Below, in pieces: positions 58,561 to 64,000 of a stretch of DNA of 64,000 nt. This DNA comes from Microcebus murinus (lineage: Eukaryota > Chordata > Mammalia > Primates > Cheirogaleidae): assembly GCF_040939455.1 (NCBI RefSeq), contig NC_134119.1:12822501-12886500 (forward strand). The letters are read 5' to 3'. The translations under genes and the position numbers were made by a program. Positions within the stretch are counted from its first letter, which is position 1; the number at the start of each line of letters is the position of its first letter. The notes beneath the pieces are model-generated. The model worked only from the letters and a program-made list of their open reading frames with translations, did not search any database and had not been told where the DNA came from.

Positions 58561-61080
58561 AAAAGTCACGGTTGCAGGACAGGTGATAGACGAATAGGGA
58601 AGATGGGGTTCGGTCCCCCTCCCCAAACCTAGGGTAACTTTGCAAGTAAAAGAGAACCCAGTCAGCTTCCTCATAGATACAAGAGCAGAACATTTGGTAC
58701 TAATAGAAGACACAGGAAAATTGTCCAGTAAGACCAGCTAGGTGCAGGGGGCAACAAGAGCCAAACTATATCGGTAAACCACGTGGCAGAGATTGGATTT
58801 GGGTTCAAGATAAACTTGCCTACCCTGTTCAACGAGGCCCTCCATGATGACCTTGGGTTTTCAGAAAAGGCTCGACCTCTGTATGAAGGGCATAAGATGG
58901 GGCGAGCATGGGAGTGGCCTGTGCAAATGAAAGACGCTTTTCAGGCCCTGAGGGCAGCCATGCTAGAAGCCCCGGCCCTAGCACTCCCTGATCCTACAAA
59001 AGAGTTTCACCTGTTCATAGACGAGAAGAGGGGAAATAGTCAAGGGAGTACTCACGCAGGCCCTGGGACCCTGGAAGAGACCGGTGGCGTACTTGTCAAA
59101 AAAAAAAAAAAAAAAAATAGATCCAGTGGTGGTGGGGTGGCCAGTGTGTCTGCGAATCATCGCGGCCAGGGCCCTGTTGGTCAAAGACGCTGATAAGCTC
59201 ACCCTAGGGCAGCGGCTGCAGATCACCACCCCGCACGCCATAGAGGGGGTTCTAAAGCAGCCACCGGGACGGTGGATCACAAATGCGAGGCTGACTCATT
59301 ACCAAGGACTTTTGCTGGACGCACCCCGCATCGAGTTCCGGGCCCCTGCCGCCTTGAATCCGGCTACGCTTCTGCCAACCCCCGCTGCAGCCGCACCTAA
59401 ACGTGATTGCCTTGAGATCCTAGCCGAGACCCAGACGACCCGTAGAGACTTAAAAGATCGCCCCCTTCCAGGTAGCGACCTGACCTGGTCACAGACAGAA
59501 GCAGTTTCATCCGGGACGGACGCAGGTACGCAGGGGCGGCCATAGTAGACGACCAAGGTAAACTTGTCTGGGCAGCATGCCTTCCGCAAGGGACATCTGC
59601 TCAGAAGGCAGAACTAATAGCACTGACAGAGGCTCTTAGCCGGGCCGAGAAAAAAGGCTGACAGTGTACACTGACAGCTGCTTTGCCTTTGAGACCGTGC
59701 ACATACATAGGGCCCTCTACAGGGAAAGGGGCTTCATCATGGCAGAGGGAAAGGAAATTAAGCACATGCCTGAAATACTCCACCTACTAGAGGCTGTTTT
59801 GCTGCCAAAGGCAGTGGCGGTAGTCCATACCCCAGAACACCAGAGCGGGGATTCAGTAGAAGCACAGGGCAATCGCAGAGCGGACGCTAAAGCTAAGAAG
59901 GCTGCAGAAGACACTCCGCAGCCAAACATCCTGCACCTTAGCCTGCCACCCCCAGGCATGGGACGGTTGCCTCCTCTGCCAGACTATTCCAGTGTAAATG
60001 ACGTCTGGGCCTCAGAGCAGCTACGTGAAAATGGCTGGTTGCGGGACAAAGGGCATCGCCTAATAGTGCCAAAACTCTTAAGACGCCACCTGTTAAAGCA
60101 CCTGCATCAGACCACACATCTAGGGAAAAAAAAAATGCTGCAACTGCTAGACACTGCTCAACTAAGGTTCAAGTCACAAGGATGGGTTCCAGATAACATC
60201 GTCAAAAGTTGCCGAGCCTGTCAGGTCATGCAGCCGGGGAGGACCAGAGGGACCCACGCAGGTATGAGGGAAAGGGGAAGGTAGCCAAGACTATTTTAAG
60301 AAGTAAATTTCACAGAGGTCAAGCCTAGAAAATAGGGGTGCTGATATTTACTAGTCATGGTAGATACGTTTTCCAGATGGGTAGAAGCCTTCCCTACAAA
60401 AAGAAAAACAGCTTTGACAATAGCTAAAAAATATTAAAAAAAATAGTCCCCAGGTATAGACTGCTAGAAAGAATAAGATCAAATAATAGACCTGCGTTTG
60501 TCAGGTTAGTCAAGGGCTGGCCCGGGCTATAGAAATAGATTAAAAATTACATTGTGCATATAATCCCCAGAGCTCTGGGCAGGTAAAGCTAATAAATAAA
60601 ACAATAAAAAAAACCCTGACTAAATTGGCCCTAGAGACTGGCGGAGACTGGGTGACCCTCCTTCCCTTCGCCCTGTTCCGAGCCCAGAACACCCCTTATC
60701 ACTTGGGTTTAACCCCTTTTAAAATCATGTACGGCACACCCCCTCCTATAGTTCCTAAAATGAGCCCTGAGGCTCTTCCAAGACATACAAGCGGTGCAGG
60801 CTCTACAACGTGTCCACAGTCAAGTATGGCCGGCCCTCCGTAGGGGATTGGGTGTGGGTGAAATGGCATAACAACAAAACCCTCAAGCCGAGGTAAAAGG
60901 GCCCCTATCAAATTATTCTTGTTACCCCCACTGCTCTTAAGGTCGATAAAATAGCAGCGACCTAGCTACACCACTCCCACGTGAGACCTGCTAATAAAAA
61001 AAGACCAAGAGCGGTGCCAGGACCAGTAAAAAGCAACTGCAGACCCAAAAAATCCTCTAAAGATCAGACTAACCCAAGTA
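58561..61080 (+). pseudogene. pol: pro-pol remnant (protease, partial RT, RNase H, integrase)
   Basis: Near 58665-58690 the protease active-site position reads Asp-Thr-Arg instead of Asp-Thr-Gly. After about 58740 the frame jumps into late reverse transcriptase: most of the palm, including the catalytic loop, is missing. The RT connection and RNase H follow (58783-59690), interrupted by a run of about 20 A at 59099-59117 and a Gly-to-Arg change in the TDGS-like motif. RNase H continues at 59664. Integrase has its HHCC zinc finger intact in ORF 59664-60284, then a catalytic core full of stops (60285-60620) and a readable C-terminal part (60625-60843). No enzyme is expected. Confidence 0.9.
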
Positions 61081-61380
61081 GTGGCGACAGCCCAAGACCG
61101 CTAACACAGACTTAGACTGGGGTTGTAGCATCTAAAAATTGACTGAGTGACAAACATAGACGGGTCTCGGTGGGGGGTTGGTTATTGTGTTTTGGGGATG
61201 TTGTGTCTTTAGTCCAATGTTTTTAAGATAGAGACCTACAGCTGTATTTACCGCCTCAAACCCCCACCAACCCCATAACCTTACATAAGTCTAAAAATTA
61301 CTGTATAATGGTGTTAGTGTTCCCAAAAATAATATACCATACTAAAAAGACAATGTATAAAAGCATAATAGGGCAAAGAG
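61081..61380 (+). other. Provirus segment at the pol-env deletion
   Basis: Between the end of integrase and the env transmembrane part there are only about 300 bp of A-rich, stop-filled sequence, where a full surface subunit would need more than 1 kb. I do not recognise surface-unit motifs here. Confidence 0.6.
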
Positions 61381-61926
61381 TCACCAACCTAATTTTTAAA
61401 AAAGAAAAAGAGCCCTTCACAGCCATAACCCTGGCTACTCTTTTGGCTTAGGGACAATAAGAGCAAGAACTAGTATCTCTTCTCTAGCAATGCAGCAAAG
61501 AGGGTTTAATACTCTGAGGGCAGCTGTTGATCCGAGGTAGTGCTCCAAAACCAGAGGGGGTTAAATCTAGTAGTCCTCCAGTAAGGAGGACTGTGTGCTG
61601 CCCTCAAAAAAAAACGTTGTGTCTATGCAGACCATGCGAGAGTTGTTAGAGAATCTATAGCTAAGGTCAGAGAAGGGCTTGCCTGCCGCAAACGGGAATA
61701 TAAATGGCAAGCAGGTTGGTTTAAGTCTTAGTTTAACAGTTCCCCCTGGTTAACTACTTTACTCTCCACTTTGCTAGGGCCCCTGCTTATACTCATCTTG
61801 CTCCTAACCTTTGGGCCTTATATACTCAGCCGACTAGTAACATTCATCCAAAAGCAGGTCGGCGCAGTTCAATTAATGGTTTTACAGCAACACTATCAGC
61901 CTCTTCCAAGAAATAAAGACCTGTAG
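61381..61926 (+). pseudogene. env: env transmembrane-subunit remnant
   Basis: The segment has several stops. Recognisable parts are a Cys-rich stretch at about 61590-61630 where the gammaretroviral CX6CC motif is expected but disrupted, a Trp-rich pre-membrane part with an internal stop at 61728-61730, a long hydrophobic anchor (about 61765-61840) and a short cytoplasmic tail ending at TAG 61924-61926. It cannot yield a surface glycoprotein. Confidence 0.8.
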
Positions 61927-61946
61927 TTTCAAGATTAAAACTTTCC

Positions 61947-61964
61947 AAAAGAAAAAGGGGGGAA
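61947..61964 (+). other. Polypurine tract of the provirus
   Basis: aaaagaaaaaggggggaa directly before the TG of the 3' LTR, the plus-strand primer. Confidence 0.9.
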
Positions 61965-62401
61965 TGAAAGGCCCAAACTAGCCTAAAGGCCCAAACTAGC
62001 CTAAAGGCCCAAACTAGCCTAAACAGCTTTTCGCTTCTGTAACTATGCTTGCTCATAGGTAATTAAGACCCCTACCCCTCCCTTTTTCTTTATCTTTTCC
62101 CCTAAGTGTCCCTTGCAAGTTCTCAGAATTGGGTAGTGGTCGTGCAACTGGTTGTGCAACATAGAGCTACTAAAATTTCCCCACCCTAAACTCCCCGGCC
62201 ACCTGCGTGTGGTCTCGCCCCATAAAAACCCTAAGCTTGAGAGCTTCGGGGCGGCAGCCTTCCCATCTTGGTGATGCTGTTTAGCCCCTGCGCGCGCTGG
62301 AAATAAATCCTCTTGCTCTCTTGCATCAAGCCTCTAGACTCTGAGTCTTTTTGGGCGGTCGTCTCTCTCCCAAACGGGCTATACATTTCTACGGCCCAAC
62401 A
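61965..62401 (+). repeat. 3' LTR of the provirus
   Basis: 437 bp, the same length as the 5' LTR, with two differing positions. It carries the same three 18-bp U3 units, TATA-like box and AATAAA, and is followed by ctag. Confidence 0.96.
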
Positions 62402-62943
62402 CTAGAATGTAGAACTTTTCAATGAATCAGAATTCAAAGGCTAAAACCAATTCAATCTTTCAGTGTAAACTCTACCACCCAGAACCATGAGCCATTTTTA
62501 CAATTTTCCTTATCTAAAATGTTTCTACTGAAAAGAATTCTATGCTATATTACTTAAATGTAGTAATACAACATTACACACTTTAAGCTTATTTTTAAGC
62601 AAGATATTCTATGCAATTACTTCAAATATAAAGTAGCAGCAATTTATAGAATACCTTTCAATGCTATCAAAATGTAATGCTATCCATTTCTGTATTATTT
62701 GGAAAAGTCAGAAGCATAGACATGATAAGATTTAAAATGAGCAAGAATCTTAAAGCAATTGCATAGAATATTTCATATCAATACTATAGGCCCTTCTATA
62801 CACAACAATCAAGCTATGGAACATACTGAAGCTTAGACATCCACAGAATATAAATTGCTAAAAAATGAACATTCATGGAATAACTTATTGAGGCCAAAAG
62901 AGGCAAAGAACTGTACTTCCTAGCTCAAAAAGTATGAAAATTA

Positions 62944-63261
62944 GGGCCGGGCGTGGTGGCTCACACCTGTAATCCTAGCACTCTGGGAGGCCGAGGCAGG
63001 AGGATTGCTTGAGGTAAGGAGTTCGAGACCAGCCTGAGCAAGAGCAAGACCCCATCTCTACTAAAAATAGAAAAACAATTAGCCAGTCAACTAAAAATAG
63101 AAACAAGGCACGGTGACTCACGCCTGTAGTCCCAGCTACTTGGGAGACTGAGGCAAGAGGATCACTTGAGCCCAGGAGTTTGAGGTTGCTGTGAGCTAGG
63201 CTGATGCCATGGCACTCACTGTAGCCCAGGCAACAAAGCAAGCCTCTGTTTCAAAAAAAAT
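62944..63261 (+). repeat. Alu dimer
   Basis: gggccgggcgtggtggctca to ctctgtttcaaaaaaaattt; linker cagtcaactaaaaatagaaa. Confidence 0.9.
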
Positions 63262-63317
63262 TTTTGGTAGCAGCATTAACCCACTTTCCTTTTGGTTATT
63301 TGGGGTTAATATGGGCC

Positions 63318-63339
63318 GGGGGGGGGGGGGGGGGGGGGG
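63318..63339. repeat. Poly(G) run of 22
   Basis: An uninterrupted G22 after atgggcc, rare in mammalian DNA and prone to assembly error. Confidence 0.85.
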
Positions 63340-63518
63340 CTTGATTATACACAGCAAACTAGCCAAATGGACAAGGATACAGGAAGTACTCCCTGTCCAA
63401 AAAGGAAAGGTATCAATCAACAATACCAGTGTTCATTAGGCAAGCAAGAAGTTATTTTGGGGGACCTAAGAAAAGCCATGCCATGTCAAAATAGGAGGAA
63501 ATGGGTTACCCAGTACAT

Positions 63519-63619
63519 TTTTTTTTGGGGGGGGGGACAGAGCCTGGCTCTGTTGCCCGGGGGCTAGAGTGCTGTGGTGTCAGCCTAGCTCACAAGAACC
63601 TCAAAATTCCTGGGTTCAG
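63519..63619 (-). repeat. Alu fragment, antisense, split by the next Alu
   Basis: ttttttttgggggggggga, cagagcctggctctgttgcc to attcctgggttcag. It seems to resume at about 63974 with ctcccggcctcaaatgattc to the window end. Confidence 0.75.
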
Positions 63620-63973
63620 CCCGGCGGGGTGGCTCAAGCAGTGCTAGTGTAATCCTAGCACTCTGGGAGGCTGAGGCGGGAGGATTGCTCAAGGTCAGGA
63701 GTTTGAAACCAGCCTGAGCAAGAGTGAGACCCCGTCTCTACTATAAATAGAAAGAAATTAATTGGCCAACTAATATATATAGAAAAAATTAGCTGGGCAT
63801 GGTGGCGCATGCCTGTAGTCCCAGCTACTCGGGAGGCAGAGGCAGGAGGATTGCTTGAGCCCAGGCGTTTGAGGTTGCTGTGATCTAGGCTGACAACACG
63901 GCACTCACTCTAGCCTGGGCAACAAAGCGAGACTCTTGTCTCACAAAAAACAACAACAACAAAAAAAAAAAAA
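63620..63973 (+). repeat. Alu dimer (lemur type)
   Basis: cccggcggggtggctcaagc, linker ggccaactaatatatataga, tail caacaacaacaaaaaaaaaa. It lies within an antisense Alu. Confidence 0.9.
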
Positions 63974-64000
63974 CTCCCGGCCTCAAATGATTCTTCTGCC

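Larger units (their letters stand above)
56178..62401 (+). mobile_element. Gammaretrovirus-like endogenous provirus, defective
   Basis: Two 437-bp LTRs (56178-56614 and 61965-62401) begin TG and end CA. A 4-bp target duplication ctag lies at 56174-56177 and 62402-62405. After the 5' LTR comes a primer-binding site complementary to proline tRNA; a polypurine tract precedes the 3' LTR. Inside are gag, protease, partial reverse transcriptase, RNase H, integrase and a transmembrane env remnant, in order. At 6.2 kb it is shorter than the usual 8-9 kb because of deletions in pol and env. Stops and frame breaks are dense from 60240 on. It is antisense to NCOA3. PBS, 4-bp duplication and gag style place it with gammaretrovirus-like class I elements. 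Confidence 0.96.
51676..64000 (-). other. NCOA3 5' intron (upstream of start exon), open to window edge
   Basis: No further NCOA3 exon could be recognised. It holds Alus, a 6.2-kb provirus (56178-62401) and AT-rich single-copy DNA; 54256-56170 and 62406-62940 show nothing recognisable. Confidence 0.7.

Noticed and set aside
59084..59783. Minus-strand and alternate-frame ORFs inside the provirus
   Set aside because: They are shadows of the pol reading frame in GC-rich, less damaged stretches.
61844..62056. Minus-strand ORF with repeated LVWAF peptide
   Set aside because: It is the triplicated 18-bp LTR unit read antisense.
56178..62401. Lentivirus or betaretrovirus origin of the provirus
   Set aside because: The proline-tRNA primer site, 4-bp target duplication and gag layout with PPPY and a single zinc knuckle point to a gammaretrovirus-like element.

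Overview
The window is mammalian nuclear DNA, and most likely from a lemur. Two large protein genes with GT-AG introns face each other tail to tail: the 3' half of SULF2 on the + strand and the complete coding part of NCOA3 on the - strand. The SINEs are 7SL-derived Alu dimers whose young copies carry a linker characteristic of strepsirrhine primates ("ctataaatagaaagaaatta", "ggccaactaatatatat") rather than of monkeys or apes. A TTAA-flanked piggyBac-type element at 9270-9951 fits the lineage-specific piggyBac activity known from the mouse lemur. The species itself cannot be fixed from the sequence.

Layout. Positions 1-10396 hold eleven coding exons of SULF2 (412 codons plus stop) in GC-rich DNA up to about 5.4 kb and AT-richer DNA after that. 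Positions 10397-15410 are the convergent 3' ends: the SULF2 3'UTR, a near-palindromic pair of opposed poly(A) signals at 11862-11877, and the NCOA3 3'UTR. Positions 15411-51656 hold 21 coding exons of NCOA3 with every splice phase consistent (about 1418 residues, a few more with alternative splice sites). They include bHLH, PAS, three LXXLL boxes, the CBP/p300-binding region and two 17-glutamine tracts. Positions 51676-64000 are the intron upstream of the NCOA3 start exon.

Insertions. The introns are crowded with Alu dimers and monomers, older DNA transposons (MER2 and hAT-like copies), a GLO1 processed pseudogene at about 32179-33140, a 3'-truncated tailless 7SK RNA copy at 21374-21613, and a 64-bp stub of an L1. 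The most striking insertion is a gammaretrovirus-like provirus at 56178-62401, antisense to NCOA3. It has a CTAG target duplication, a perfect proline-tRNA primer site and two 437-bp LTRs that differ at only two positions. Its inside is nevertheless badly broken: large deletions remove most of reverse transcriptase and most of the envelope surface unit, and the pol/env part is full of stops that look like plus-strand G-to-A changes. A young insertion with an old-looking interior points to APOBEC3-type editing before integration.

How the genes relate. SULF2 is an extracellular heparan-sulfate 6-O-endosulfatase and NCOA3 a nuclear receptor coactivator. They share no pathway that the sequence shows; their link here is physical, with convergent transcription ends. 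No promoter of either gene lies in the window.
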